DNA from: Bacteroidota bacterium
Lineage (GTDB): Bacteria > Bacteroidota > Bacteroidia > Bacteroidales > F082
DNA length: 64,000 nucleotides
Assembly: GCA_016845105.1 (NCBI GenBank)
Contig: JAERTF010000181.1
Location: forward strand, 1-64,000
Reading direction: 5' to 3'
Part shown: piece after piece, positions 25,180 to 34,568 of the stretch
Layout of the letters: the number at the start of each line of letters is the position of its first letter
How positions within the stretch are numbered: the stretch's first letter is position 1
Position numbers and translations under genes: made by a program
Notes under the pieces: model-generated
The model's input: the letters and a program-made list of their open reading frames with translations, nothing else
What the model was told of the DNA's origin: nothing
Database searches by the model: none

Positions 25180-27741
25180 TTACCCATTTTTCTTTAAAAC
25201 ACTCCCCAAAGGCAAACTCTTCCGCCTAATTCCATCATAGGCACAAAATGCATTGGCAATCGCTGCTGCTGTTGGAACTAAACCAATTTCACCTATTCCT
25301 TTTGCTCCGTATGGACCAACCGGATCTTTAACCTCTACTCCTATAACCTTTATTTCAGGAGTTTCATGTGCTCGTAATATTCCCAATTTGCGCATTTTAT
25401 CATTAAGTAAAAAACCACCTTCCATAGGTAAATCCTCAGATAATGCATATCCAAGACCCATATGAACGCCTCCTTCAATTTGTCCTTCGAACAACATGGG
25501 GTTCATTATTTTTCCCGCATCGTGTGCTGCTACAATCTTAGAGATATTACCATCTTCATTCAATATGCACAATTGTGCTGCATATCCATATGAATAATGA
25601 ATAACAGGGTTTTCATTTCCTGAGCCAGGTTTATTTGTCCAATCACAAATAAACTGTCCATGATATAATTTACCAGATAATTCGTCCAACGAACTTTTTT
25701 GTAAATCTGATTTGAAACTACTTGATGCTGAAATTACTGCTAATCCAACCAATGCAGTGGCTCTAGATGAGGTAGTCATACCTGTTTGTATTTGAGCCTT
25801 GGTATCTACCTCAACGTCAATAATATCAGGACTTACGCCTGTTTCTTCACAAAGTGTTTGTAGAGCCATATTATGAACACCCTGACCCATTTCTGTCCAC
25901 CCATGCTTAAGAATAATCTTTTTTTCTGAGACAATTTTAATAATTACTTTTGATTCATCAATCATTCCATTTCCAACACCTGAATTCTTTATCCCACAGG
26001 CGAGACCAGAAAACTTAGCATCTGAATAATCATTTTTTATGGCTTCTAAACATGAACGAATACCAACTCCACTTAACTTCTGTCCAGTTGATGTGGTTAA
26101 ACCGTCAACCAGGGCATTATCCCATCTGAATTGCCAAGGATCAAATTTTCCTTTAATACAAATTTCATCGATGCAGCTTTCCAAAGCAAACGCAACCTGA
26201 TTAGCACCAAACCCACGCATAGCGCCACTCGGAATATTATTTGTATACACAGTTTTTGCATCTATATCTACCTCTGGAATATAATAACCTCCTGATGCAT
26301 GACCAGCAACCCTTTCCATAACTTTCGCCCCCACAGATGCATAAGCTCCTGTATCTCCTACTGCCCTTAGCTTTAGTCCTGTGAGTTTCCCATTTCTATC
26401 AGCGCCAAGAGATATATTCATTGTAACCGGATGACGTTTTGGATGTAGTCTAATGGATTCCTCACGTCGCAAGGTGATTTTTACGGGTTTTTGCAATAGA
26501 AAAGCAAATAGGGCGGTTTGGCCTTGTACACTTAAATCTTCTTTTCCACCAAATCCTCCACCGTTTGGAACAAGGGTAACTCTCACATCTTCCTCAGCCA
26601 ATCCCAAAATCATCGCTACCTGTCTTCTATCCTCATATACTCCCTGACTTTGACTATAGATATGAACCCCTTTCTTTTCAGGTATAGCAATCGATGATTC
26701 TTTCTCCAAAAATCCATGCTCGATTCGTTGTGTTTGATAATTGCCATTTGAATAATAGGCAGAGTTCATTAAAGCCTTATCGGTTTTACCAATCTTTATT
26801 TTTGTTGTATCAAAATTATTCGGACGATCGGCATGAATATTCTCAGCATTCATAGCCTGAAATGGGTCGGTAATTGGATCATAAACCTCATAATCAACCT
26901 CAATCAAATCCAATGCCTCCCTTGCAATAACATCATCTTCAGCTACAACTCCTGCCAACACATCACCAATATAATTTGTAGTTTGACCCATCCCAAGCAT
27001 CACCGGCCAGTCTTGAATAATTAAGCCAACATACTGACTTCCTGGAATATCTTTTGCAGTAAACACATCAATAACACCGGGGTAACTTTTGGCCTTGGCA
27101 GTATCTATTTTTAGAATCTTTGCCCTAGGGTGATCACTGAATTTTAAAGATCCGTATAATAATCCATCTACCTTAATATCATCTACAAAGTTTCGCTTTC
27201 CAATTGCAGTATCATAAGCTTCATATTTGGGATGTGATACACCTACTTTTCCAGAAGTAGAAGTTATTTCAAGATTTCTACTTTTTTCAATTGCTTCTCC
27301 TGCGCAACTTATCGCCTTTTCAATTTTTTTATAGCCGGTACATCTACATATATGAGGTTTCAAAGCTTTTCGTATCTCATCAATTGATGGCTTAGGATTA
27401 TTTTGCAGCAATACTTTGGTTCTGCTAATGAAACCTGGTGTACAAAAACCACATTGTACTGCACCCGAGTTTACCATTGCCTTTGCAATAGTATCAAGAA
27501 CATATGGTGGAAATCCTTCGGGTGTAAAAACCTGAGAATTACGAATTTTAGACATCTTAACAACACAGCTAAGCATGGCTTTACCATTTATTTCAACGGT
27601 ACAAGCACCACAAGCAGCTTGTGCTGAACATCCATCTTTAACTGAGGTAATATTTTTATGAAGCCTAAGAAAATCGAGCAATGAAATATCGGGATTACCA
27701 TCGTAATTTTGTGGCTCATTATTTAATGTAAATGATATCAT
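25180..27741 (-). CDS. fused 2Fe-2S/molybdenum hydroxylase (XdhD-like, no FAD domain)
   Basis: An 853-residue molybdenum hydroxylase that combines a 2Fe-2S domain (Cys38, 44, 47, 59 and Cys97, 100, 132, 134) with the molybdopterin catalytic part (GGGFGGKEDLS, AMRGFGANQ, TEMGQGVHN, KGIGEIGLV with catalytic Glu818). It lacks the FAD domain, as does E. coli XdhD and the family called selenium-dependent xanthine dehydrogenase. The first cluster has five residues between the first two cysteines instead of four, a trait I associate with that family. It sits upstream of ssnA and downstream of the PLP genes. No UGA (Sec) is needed in the frame; selenium, if used, would be a cofactor ligand. Electron partner is unassigned. 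Confidence 0.88.
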   Translation of the reverse strand: MISFTLNNEPQNYDGNPDISLLDFLRLHKNITSVKDGCSAQAACGACTVEINGKAMLSCVVKMSKIRNSQVFTPEGFPPYVLDTIAKAMVNSGAVQCGFCTPGFISRTKVLLQNNPKPSIDEIRKALKPHICRCTGYKKIEKAISCAGEAIEKSRNLEITSTSGKVGVSHPKYEAYDTAIGKRNFVDDIKVDGLLYGSLKFSDHPRAKILKIDTAKAKSYPGVIDVFTAKDIPGSQYVGLIIQDWPVMLGMGQTTNYIGDVLAGVVAEDDVIAREALDLIEVDYEVYDPITDPFQAMNAENIHADRPNNFDTTKIKIGKTDKALMNSAYYSNGNYQTQRIEHGFLEKESSIAIPEKKGVHIYSQSQGVYEDRRQVAMILGLAEEDVRVTLVPNGGGFGGKEDLSVQGQTALFAFLLQKPVKITLRREESIRLHPKRHPVTMNISLGADRNGKLTGLKLRAVGDTGAYASVGAKVMERVAGHASGGYYIPEVDIDAKTVYTNNIPSGAMRGFGANQVAFALESCIDEICIKGKFDPWQFRWDNALVDGLTTSTGQKLSGVGIRSCLEAIKNDYSDAKFSGLACGIKNSGVGNGMIDESKVIIKIVSEKKIILKHGWTEMGQGVHNMALQTLCEETGVSPDIIDVEVDTKAQIQTGMTTSSRATALVGLAVISASSSFKSDLQKSSLDELSGKLYHGQFICDWTNKPGSGNENPVIHYSYGYAAQLCILNEDGNISKIVAAHDAGKIMNPMLFEGQIEGGVHMGLGYALSEDLPMEGGFLLNDKMRKLGILRAHETPEIKVIGVEVKDPVGPYGAKGIGEIGLVPTAAAIANAFCAYDGIRRKSLPLGSVLKKNG

Positions 27742-27761
27742 TTATGGCAAATGTTAAATTT

Positions 27762-27769
27762 CAAAATTA
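27762..27769 (-). promoter_or_regulatory. -7 box TAATTTTG upstream of the XdhD-like gene
   Basis: Exact TAnnTTTG element on the minus strand, about 20 nt before the start codon, in the 96-bp gap after the threonine-synthase-like gene. No -33 match at normal distance. It hints at an internal promoter for the XdhD to HyuA half of the run. Confidence 0.4.
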
Positions 27770-27837
27770 ATAATTCTAGTGTAGCTTAGTTAATTATCAA
27801 TAATTGAATAACCCAATAATAAACCACACACAAACTC

Positions 27838-29076
27838 CTAAAATAGTAACTTCTTTAATTCTTTGATTGTTGGATTGATTGCTCTGGGGATACTAGCCAC
27901 CCCTGAAACCGCGCTAAGATCCTTTAATCCGCTACCGGTCAACAGTATGACATTATCCGAATTTGCAGCTATTTTACCCGCTTGGGCAAAAGACAACATT
28001 CCTGCAAAAGCAGCAGCAGCAGCAGGTTCAGTAAATAATCCAGTATTTCTTGATAAAATTGCCGAAGCCTTTATTATTTCTTGATCAGATACTGTTATAG
28101 TTTCTCCTCTGTATTTTTGAATGTATTGTTCAGTCATGAAAAAATTTCTGGGAATATCCACTGAAATGGAATCAGCAATTGTTGTGCTTTGAACAACATC
28201 AAACTCATCCTTATTAATATTCCTAACAATATTATCACTTTTATTGGACTGTACGCAAACTATCACTGGCATTGAATTAATGATATTTAACTCCAATAAT
28301 TCTTCAAAACCCTTATAAACTGCCGAAATAATTACTCCATCACCAACCGGCACAAAAACTTTATCTGGAATCTTATGTTTTAGTTGATCGAACAACTCAA
28401 AGGATATGGTTTTCTTCCCTTCAATGGTAGTAGGGTTATAAGCAGTATTTCGATTATACCATCCAAACTCTTGTGTAGCACTAACACTTAAATCGAATGC
28501 ATCATCATAGGTTCCTTTAACAGGAATTATTTTAGCACCATACATCATTATCTGGGTAAGCTTTGCCAAGGGCGCAGTTTCAGGAACAACAATTATCGCA
28601 TTTTGATTTTGTGATGCACAAATGCCAGCAAGTGAAGAACCTGCATTACCGGTGGAAGCAGCTATTATGGTATCAATATCATTTTCTTTTGCGTAAGCAG
28701 AAACGACTGATGAAGCTCTATCCTTAAATGAGTACGTGGGATTCTGTGAATCATCTTTTAAACACACATTGTAGGGCAATTTCATGCCGTCTAGGCAATC
28801 AATATTATATAATGGTGTATTTCCTATTTTTAATTTTGGAAGACTGTTTACATTATCAATTGGCAATAGTTCGATAAATCCTGAATTCTTCAATTCATCA
28901 AATGAATCACCTGATTTAATAAGCTCATTATAATTATAGACTACTTTTAATACTCCCTTGGGTGGCTTATCTATTGAGTTATGTCTATCACAATCATTAC
29001 ACAAGTAAACAACCCGTTGAGGTTTATATACTTTACCACAATTAACACACTCAAAATGATAATTATAACTCTTCAT
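27838..29076 (-). CDS. threonine synthase-like PLP enzyme with zinc ribbon
   Basis: A fold-type-II PLP enzyme of 412 residues. A zinc ribbon sits at the N-terminus (Cys10, 13, 26, 29), as in the archaeal/cyanobacterial-type threonine synthases. The PLP lysine is Lys118 in TYSFKDRA, with ASTGNAGSSLAG and the glycine-rich LTGSGLKD further on. It begins 19 bp after the next PLP gene and precedes the XdhD-like gene. A plain threonine synthase would be expected next to thrA/thrB genes, which are absent, and the placement amid molybdenum-hydroxylase genes suggests an ammonia-lyase or beta-elimination role comparable to YgeX. This functional shift is inference. Confidence 0.8.
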   Translation of the reverse strand: MKSYNYHFECVNCGKVYKPQRVVYLCNDCDRHNSIDKPPKGVLKVVYNYNELIKSGDSFDELKNSGFIELLPIDNVNSLPKLKIGNTPLYNIDCLDGMKLPYNVCLKDDSQNPTYSFKDRASSVVSAYAKENDIDTIIAASTGNAGSSLAGICASQNQNAIIVVPETAPLAKLTQIMMYGAKIIPVKGTYDDAFDLSVSATQEFGWYNRNTAYNPTTIEGKKTISFELFDQLKHKIPDKVFVPVGDGVIISAVYKGFEELLELNIINSMPVIVCVQSNKSDNIVRNINKDEFDVVQSTTIADSISVDIPRNFFMTEQYIQKYRGETITVSDQEIIKASAILSRNTGLFTEPAAAAAFAGMLSFAQAGKIAANSDNVILLTGSGLKDLSAVSGVASIPRAINPTIKELKKLLF

Positions 29077-29095
29077 GTAATACTACGTTAATCTG

Positions 29096-30565
29096 CTATA
29101 TATATTCCTTTATAACTCCCGTTCTTTCGTTAAACTCCATTATTTTCTCATCCCATTCATCAACTTTTGCATAACGTGATTTCCAATAGTTTTCATCGTA
29201 CCATTGAGCATTTAGTTCTTCTACTGTTTTACCCTGTTGTTCAATCCAAGTAAAATACTTAAGGTTATGCATCCGTTTTTTCTCGTAATAATTCATTTCT
29301 ATCATATGATCAATGCCCAAACCAAGGATATCCGAATCAAAACTAATAGCAGCATCAGTTGAGGTAAAATCACCTATTAGGCTTACCTCTTCTGCCAACC
29401 GTGACTGATACATTTCCATTGAATCTGTTGCAACCGAAAATACCATATCATCTTCATTCATTTCATAATATTTTGCCATTTTTATGGCTCCCATAATATT
29501 TGCAATGGATGAAATACCAAATAGATTCAGATTATCAACAAGAACAGAATCAATTTTTAGTTCACTTTTAAGGAACTCTTTCCCCTTCTCTGTATTAAAT
29601 AATCTCATAATTCTAATATTGGGATTATCATCGATACCGGCAACCATGTCCATATTTCTAATGTTATGAATCCAAGGAACATGCTTATCGCCAATGCCTT
29701 CAATACGATGTTCTCCAAATCCATTTTCCAATAATGTAGGGCATTGCAAGGCTTCACCTGCACATACTTTGATATTTGGGTAAACTTCACGCAGATAATC
29801 GGCACTTCCCAATGTACCAGCAGAACCCTGAGTTAAAAACATTGCAGAAAATCTGCTATTATCATCTTTAATATTATTAAAAACTTCTTCCATTGCTGAG
29901 CCTGTAACAGCATAGTGCCATAGGGGGTTCCCAATTTCTTCAAACTGATTTAAGTTTACAATTTTATTACCACGCTCAGCTTTTAACTCCTTTACTTTAT
30001 CATAAATCTCTTTAACATTACTTTCTGTACCCGGAGTTGCAAATACCTCAGCACCAACCTTATGCAACCAATCAAATCTTTCCTTTGACATACCTTCCGG
30101 AAGTACTGCAATTGATTCACAACCAAGCAAATACGAATCATAAGCGCCGCCTCTGCAATAATTGCCTGTTGAAGGCCATAGCGCTTTCTGACTTGTTGGA
30201 TCAAACCTACCTGTTACAAGTTTCTCAACCAACGGTCCGAATGTGGCACCAACTTTATGCGCACCTGTTGGAAAATATTTTCCAATTAGTATTATAATTC
30301 GTGCTTTAACACCAGTTAATTCAGTTGGCAGTTCAATGTAGTTTACATCCCCAAATCCACCACCGGTTTTTACAGGTTCGTTTTTCCAGTTAATCCTAAA
30401 TAAATTTAATGAGTTTAAATCCCATAGTCCAATATTTTTCAAAGAATCTACAATCTTTCCAGGAATTAATTCCGGATTTTGCATCTGCTTATAAGTGGGC
30501 AATATTATATGGCGTTCCTTACATCTCTTTATCGTATTTTCTAATACCTTGTCTTTATTCATCAT
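29096..30565 (-). CDS. TrpB/cysteine synthase-fold PLP enzyme of unknown substrate
   Basis: A 489-residue fold-type-II PLP protein. The probable Schiff-base lysine is Lys104 in GAHKVGATFG, and a phosphate-binding-like stretch STGNYCRGG follows at about residue 130. A second glycine-rich element is TQGSAGTLGSADYLRE. The long N-terminal region and C-terminal aromatic tail are not seen in cysteine synthases or tryptophan synthase beta. It resembles clostridial proteins annotated as PLP-dependent protein subunit beta. It lies between ygfK (65-bp gap) and the threonine-synthase-like gene (19-bp gap). The substrate is not known; an amino-acid lyase role in the purine pathway is a guess. Confidence 0.72.
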   Translation of the reverse strand: MMNKDKVLENTIKRCKERHIILPTYKQMQNPELIPGKIVDSLKNIGLWDLNSLNLFRINWKNEPVKTGGGFGDVNYIELPTELTGVKARIIILIGKYFPTGAHKVGATFGPLVEKLVTGRFDPTSQKALWPSTGNYCRGGAYDSYLLGCESIAVLPEGMSKERFDWLHKVGAEVFATPGTESNVKEIYDKVKELKAERGNKIVNLNQFEEIGNPLWHYAVTGSAMEEVFNNIKDDNSRFSAMFLTQGSAGTLGSADYLREVYPNIKVCAGEALQCPTLLENGFGEHRIEGIGDKHVPWIHNIRNMDMVAGIDDNPNIRIMRLFNTEKGKEFLKSELKIDSVLVDNLNLFGISSIANIMGAIKMAKYYEMNEDDMVFSVATDSMEMYQSRLAEEVSLIGDFTSTDAAISFDSDILGLGIDHMIEMNYYEKKRMHNLKYFTWIEQQGKTVEELNAQWYDENYWKSRYAKVDEWDEKIMEFNERTGVIKEYI

Positions 30566-30630
30566 CCTACTTTACTTTTATCAAGATGAAGCACTTAGCT
30601 TCTCTATTATTTCTTTTCCAACTAATTAAT

Positions 30631-33600
30631 TCATAAACCATAAAAACTCACAGCACCTTGCATTATTGTTTTCAAATATGCAACATATACCAAGTCCAGT
30701 TCAAAATTAACCTTTTCTCCAATTTCAGTATTCTTTATTTCAAAACTGCTTTTTTCCAACTCTATCAAAACACCATCAAACTCTATGTAAATTGAGTTGT
30801 TTACATTGAAATATGCAATTTGTTTCCCATTGAAAAAAGAGTGTAATTTTAGATTGTCGCCTGTGGTATCCAAATAGTAACCATCCTTGTTTTTATTGAA
30901 TTCTGATTGATTTAAATACAAATGTGGTTTTTCTATATAAGGTGCTCCAGATGTGGGACAAAAAGTTACACAATTACCACATTCATTACACCAGTCAGCA
31001 ATATGAAGTATCTGGTGATTCTGTTCAATTTTAAATCTGGTACTATCAGCAACATTAATTTTACCATCAGCAACTACTATTTTTGGTAGTTTATACTTAA
31101 CAGGTTTTGTTTCAAACGAATGAAATGCAAGGTTTGGACAAACGGATACACAAATATTACATATTTCATCACATAGCAAACACCTTGAAGCTTCTGCAAT
31201 AGCCTCTTCTTTTGATAATGTTGTACTAACTAAGTTAAAATTGTGTCTATCATTGAGCTCTGTTTCATGGACTTTTTGTGGTGACACTCTGAAAGACTTA
31301 TTTATCATTAATATCTTGAAGTCTCCCGGTAATCTACTTATCAAACTAGTTTTATTGTTACCAATACCAGCTTTAACTAATATCTCCTGAGCAGCCTTCC
31401 TGCCATCACCAATAGCATTTATTGCAGTTGAAGCTCCCCTTAAAGCATCGCCACCAATAAACACATTAGGCAATTGCGTTTGATAAGACCCTGTTTTTGT
31501 TTTTAGTAATTTCTTATCAATAAAATCAATAGCCAAATCTTGACCAATTGCCGGAATTATGGTTTCTGCTGTCAATTCAAAATCACTTTCTGAGATCTCC
31601 ACAGGACTCCGCCTTCCTGATAGGTCCTTTTCACCAAGCTTCACCTTTCTGCACAAAAGCGATTTTACTTTTCCATTTTCGGAAATAATCGACACAGGAG
31701 ATGCCAACTCGATAATTTCAATCCCTTCATCTAATACGGCCTTAATTTCACCCGTGTCAGCTGGCATTTGTTTAATCGTTCTTCGATAAACAATTGTAAC
31801 CTTCCCTGTAACACCAATACATCTGAAAGCTGTTCGTGCAGCGTCCATGGCAGTATTTCCACCACCAATTACAATTACATTATTTCCAATATCTAAGGGT
31901 TTATGCTTTTTAACACTAAACAAAAAATCAAGTGGGTCGACTACACCAACTGAATCAATGTCTTCTATTAACAATGTTTTAGATATTTGCGCTCCGGTCC
32001 CTATATATACAAAGTCATTTTCATTCTTAATAATATTAAAAGCATCAGAATCAATTTTTGAAGAATTACTAATATTCACTCCTAAAGCAATTATATCTTG
32101 CAAATCAAAATTAAATGCATCGTCAGTTAATCGAAATGAAGGTATTGCATCTGATACCATACCTCCCGGAGTTGGCTTAGATTCATAAACTGTGACATTA
32201 ATTCCTGCCAAAGCCAAAAAATATGCACATGAAAGACCAGATGGACCGGCACCAATAATAGCTGCTGTTTTATTTATGTCCTTAGCATGTTGTCCTACAT
32301 TCCTAGAATTAGAGTTCTCAGCAACAAACCTCTTAATTTCTTTTATCAATACAGGGCTGTCGTAATTAATTCTGGTACATTTTGTTTGACATAGATGATC
32401 ACAAACCATACCCGTGGTGTGGGGAAATGGATTTGTTTGAAGAATAACCTGATAAGCCTTTTCAAAATCACCTTTGGATGTAAAATACATATAATCCGGA
32501 ATTCCCTGATTAGTTGGGCAAGTATCTACACATGGAGCTGATATACAATCAAGTTTTGTAAGCCTTTTATTGGTTTTAATACTTATATCTCTAAGATAAT
32601 TTCTCTTATAAGCCGGGTTTGTTTGAACTTCAACGGCATAGTTTTGAAGGTTAAGTAAATTGTTTGACTTATACCTTACCAGATTACTTTCTGTTTTAAG
32701 TTCTTCAACATATTGGAATAGTCTGGCATAACCGCCGGGTTTTAAAAGATCAGTACAAACTGTAACTGGAGCAAGTCCACAACTAACTATATTGGCTATA
32801 TTTGTTGCATCTGCTCCGCCTGAAAATGAAATATCCAGCAATCCTTTAAAATGTGTTTGTAATTTGGAGGCAAGATTGATTGAAATAGGGTGCAATGCCC
32901 TACCACTCATATACATCATTTTCTCATCTGTAGAAAAAACTTCTTTATTGTTATTGCTCTCCAGAGTGTTTGTAAGTTTAACTCCAAAATGAAGCCCTAG
33001 TTCATCAGCTTTACCAGAAAGGTTATTAATAATATCAATGGCATCATTGAACTTAAGATCATGCTCAAAAGCAATATCAGGAACTTTCGTCTCAAAACCT
33101 GAATTATCTAATATACTATGAAGCTTTTCATTACCCAGAAGAGTTGGGTTTAGTTTAATACTTGTGTGTAGATTTTTTTCAACAAGCAAATACTCACCAA
33201 TTTTCTCAATTTCATGAGATGGACAACCATGCATTGTTGATAAAGTAATATTATCTGAAATTGTATTGGGTATTCCCAGATTTAGTACGTTTGGATAAAT
33301 ATTATAGATGCTTTCAATTTTAGATGATAATTCAACAGATGCATCTTTCATTTTCTTCAAAAACCATTGAACATTGTTTTTCAATATTCCTTCGTAGTTA
33401 TATCCAACACTCATGTTAAATATTACTCCAGGTCCATTTTCATTTGTCCATCCAAACTTATCTCTCAGAATATGAATGATTATCCAGGCATTTAGATATT
33501 GATCAAAGGATTGTTTAATTTTTAATTCTTGCGACCATTCACAATTATATCCTTCATCCTGCATATCAATGCAAGGTTTACTTACTTCAAGTTCATCTAA

Positions 33601-33867
33601 TGTTTGAATCGTTTTAAGCTCAATAAACCTGGCTCCTGTAAGCCACGACACAACTATGTTCTGGGCCAATTGTGTTTGTGGACCAGCAGCCACACCCAAA
33701 GGTGATTCCAACATACTGTCAAACCTCATCATTTGTAACTGACGATTGTCTTCAGGATTAAAAACAAGCTCTTTGGGTATACCAAAAACAAAATCACTTT
33801 TGTCAAGCTGACTTATAATTATGCTTAGTAATTCAGGCAATGATAGAATTGAGAAACGATCCGTCAT
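30631..33867 (-). CDS. ygfK: YgfK-type multidomain iron-sulfur flavoprotein
   Basis: A 1078-residue redox protein of the YgfK family (annotated as putative selenate reductase subunit). Residues ~1-430 form a dihydroorotate-dehydrogenase-like TIM barrel. A cysteine-rich 4Fe-4S region (CISAPCVDTCPTNQG, then VCDHLCQTKC) spans ~440-510. A GltD-like pyridine-nucleotide oxidoreductase follows with the FAD loop IGAGPSGLS near 535 and NAD(P) loop VIGGGNTAMD near 661. Two ferredoxin-type clusters occur near 894 (CLLCDEICNICVSVCP) and 958 (CNECGNCVTFCP). Family knowledge links it to anaerobic urate breakdown, probably as a reductase. First gene of the minus run, divergent from the mocA-like gene. It is the likely electron hub for the FAD-less hydroxylase. 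Confidence 0.92.
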   Translation of the reverse strand: MTDRFSILSLPELLSIIISQLDKSDFVFGIPKELVFNPEDNRQLQMMRFDSMLESPLGVAAGPQTQLAQNIVVSWLTGARFIELKTIQTLDELEVSKPCIDMQDEGYNCEWSQELKIKQSFDQYLNAWIIIHILRDKFGWTNENGPGVIFNMSVGYNYEGILKNNVQWFLKKMKDASVELSSKIESIYNIYPNVLNLGIPNTISDNITLSTMHGCPSHEIEKIGEYLLVEKNLHTSIKLNPTLLGNEKLHSILDNSGFETKVPDIAFEHDLKFNDAIDIINNLSGKADELGLHFGVKLTNTLESNNNKEVFSTDEKMMYMSGRALHPISINLASKLQTHFKGLLDISFSGGADATNIANIVSCGLAPVTVCTDLLKPGGYARLFQYVEELKTESNLVRYKSNNLLNLQNYAVEVQTNPAYKRNYLRDISIKTNKRLTKLDCISAPCVDTCPTNQGIPDYMYFTSKGDFEKAYQVILQTNPFPHTTGMVCDHLCQTKCTRINYDSPVLIKEIKRFVAENSNSRNVGQHAKDINKTAAIIGAGPSGLSCAYFLALAGINVTVYESKPTPGGMVSDAIPSFRLTDDAFNFDLQDIIALGVNISNSSKIDSDAFNIIKNENDFVYIGTGAQISKTLLIEDIDSVGVVDPLDFLFSVKKHKPLDIGNNVIVIGGGNTAMDAARTAFRCIGVTGKVTIVYRRTIKQMPADTGEIKAVLDEGIEIIELASPVSIISENGKVKSLLCRKVKLGEKDLSGRRSPVEISESDFELTAETIIPAIGQDLAIDFIDKKLLKTKTGSYQTQLPNVFIGGDALRGASTAINAIGDGRKAAQEILVKAGIGNNKTSLISRLPGDFKILMINKSFRVSPQKVHETELNDRHNFNLVSTTLSKEEAIAEASRCLLCDEICNICVSVCPNLAFHSFETKPVKYKLPKIVVADGKINVADSTRFKIEQNHQILHIADWCNECGNCVTFCPTSGAPYIEKPHLYLNQSEFNKNKDGYYLDTTGDNLKLHSFFNGKQIAYFNVNNSIYIEFDGVLIELEKSSFEIKNTEIGEKVNFELDLVYVAYLKTIMQGAVSFYGL

Positions 33868-33889
33868 AATTTGATATTTGTCGAACTAA

Positions 33890-33897
33890 CAAATTTA
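33890..33897 (-). promoter_or_regulatory. -7 box TAAATTTG upstream of ygfK
   Basis: Exact TAnnTTTG element on the minus strand, 22 nt before the ygfK start, in the 90-bp divergent gap shared with the mocA-like gene. No clear -33 element. It would head the ygfK to hyuA transcript. Confidence 0.5.
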
Positions 33898-33928
33898 CTT
33901 AAAAGAAGCTTTGATTTAAGATTTAATC

Positions 33929-33936
33929 TAATTTTG
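33929..33936 (+). promoter_or_regulatory. -7 box TAATTTTG upstream of the mocA-like gene
   Basis: Exact TAnnTTTG element on the plus strand, 21 nt before the ATG at 33958. A TTTG lies only 15 nt upstream of it, short of the usual spacing. It divergently faces the ygfK promoter, so both arms could be co-regulated. Confidence 0.5.
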
Positions 33937-33957
33937 ATTACGAATTGGTTGTATAGT

Positions 33958-34566
33958 ATGAAACATAGTTTTTCAACAGTTATATTAGCAGCAGGAAACT
34001 CATCACGAATAGGAATCCCAAAGCTTTCCTTGCGAGATAAAAGCAATAATTCTTTTATTGAGAAAATTGTATACCAATACTTTGATTTCGGATGTGAAAA
34101 AATTGCGATTGTTCTAAACAAATCAGGGTATGAGTTTATAACAAATTACAAAATTAATTTCCCTAAAAACACCAAATTAATTCACAACAACGAACCTGAA
34201 CTAGGTAGATTTAGATCTATTAAGCTAGGGTTACAAGCCATAAGATCCCAGTATTGTTTTATCCACAATATTGACAATCCAAATGCGAAAAGTGAAATAT
34301 TAACAAAACTATCCGAAAATATTAAAGAGTTTGATTGGGTTAAGCCCACTCATTATGGAAAAGGAGGCCACCCAGTTTTAATCTCAAAACGCATTATTAG
34401 CAATATAATTAGTAGCACAAAAAATGATATTGTTCTACGTGATTTTTTAGCAGATTATAAAGTAAAAAAGTTAGAGATTAATGATAGTTCAATACTACAA
34501 AACATTAATACGGCTAGTGACTATCAACAATATTTTAAGTCAAATAACCAAAAATTAAACAAATAG
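33958..34566 (+). CDS. MocA-like molybdenum cofactor nucleotidyltransferase
   Basis: A 202-residue NTP-transferase that cytidylates or otherwise finishes molybdopterin. I take the ATG at 33958 because it starts the conserved STVILAAGNSSRIG core (nucleotide-binding motif LAAGxSxRxG) and E. coli YgfJ is of similar length. The ORF extends 29 codons further upstream without conservation. IHNIDNPNAKSE corresponds to the usual metal-binding DxP position, and KPTHYGKGGHPVLI is the substrate loop. It is the first gene of the plus run, 2 bp before the XdhC-like gene. Maturing the cofactor of the two hydroxylases fits its place. Confidence 0.87.
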   Translation: MKHSFSTVILAAGNSSRIGIPKLSLRDKSNNSFIEKIVYQYFDFGCEKIAIVLNKSGYEFITNYKINFPKNTKLIHNNEPELGRFRSIKLGLQAIRSQYCFIHNIDNPNAKSEILTKLSENIKEFDWVKPTHYGKGGHPVLISKRIISNIISSTKNDIVLRDFLADYKVKKLEINDSSILQNINTASDYQQYFKSNNQKLNK

Positions 34567-34568
34567 TA

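Noticed and set aside
25253-25465. Plus-strand frame of 70 codons inside the XdhD-like gene
   Set aside because: Antisense shadow of a well-supported molybdenum hydroxylase; no start context or homologous motif.
25180-27741. Possible selenocysteine (in-frame UGA) in the XdhD-like enzyme
   Set aside because: The frame is open throughout with no in-frame TGA; selenium dependence in this family concerns the cofactor, not Sec.
31847-32188. Plus-strand frame of 113 codons within ygfK
   Set aside because: Antisense to the conserved NAD- and FAD-binding parts of YgfK, whose motifs are intact on the other strand.
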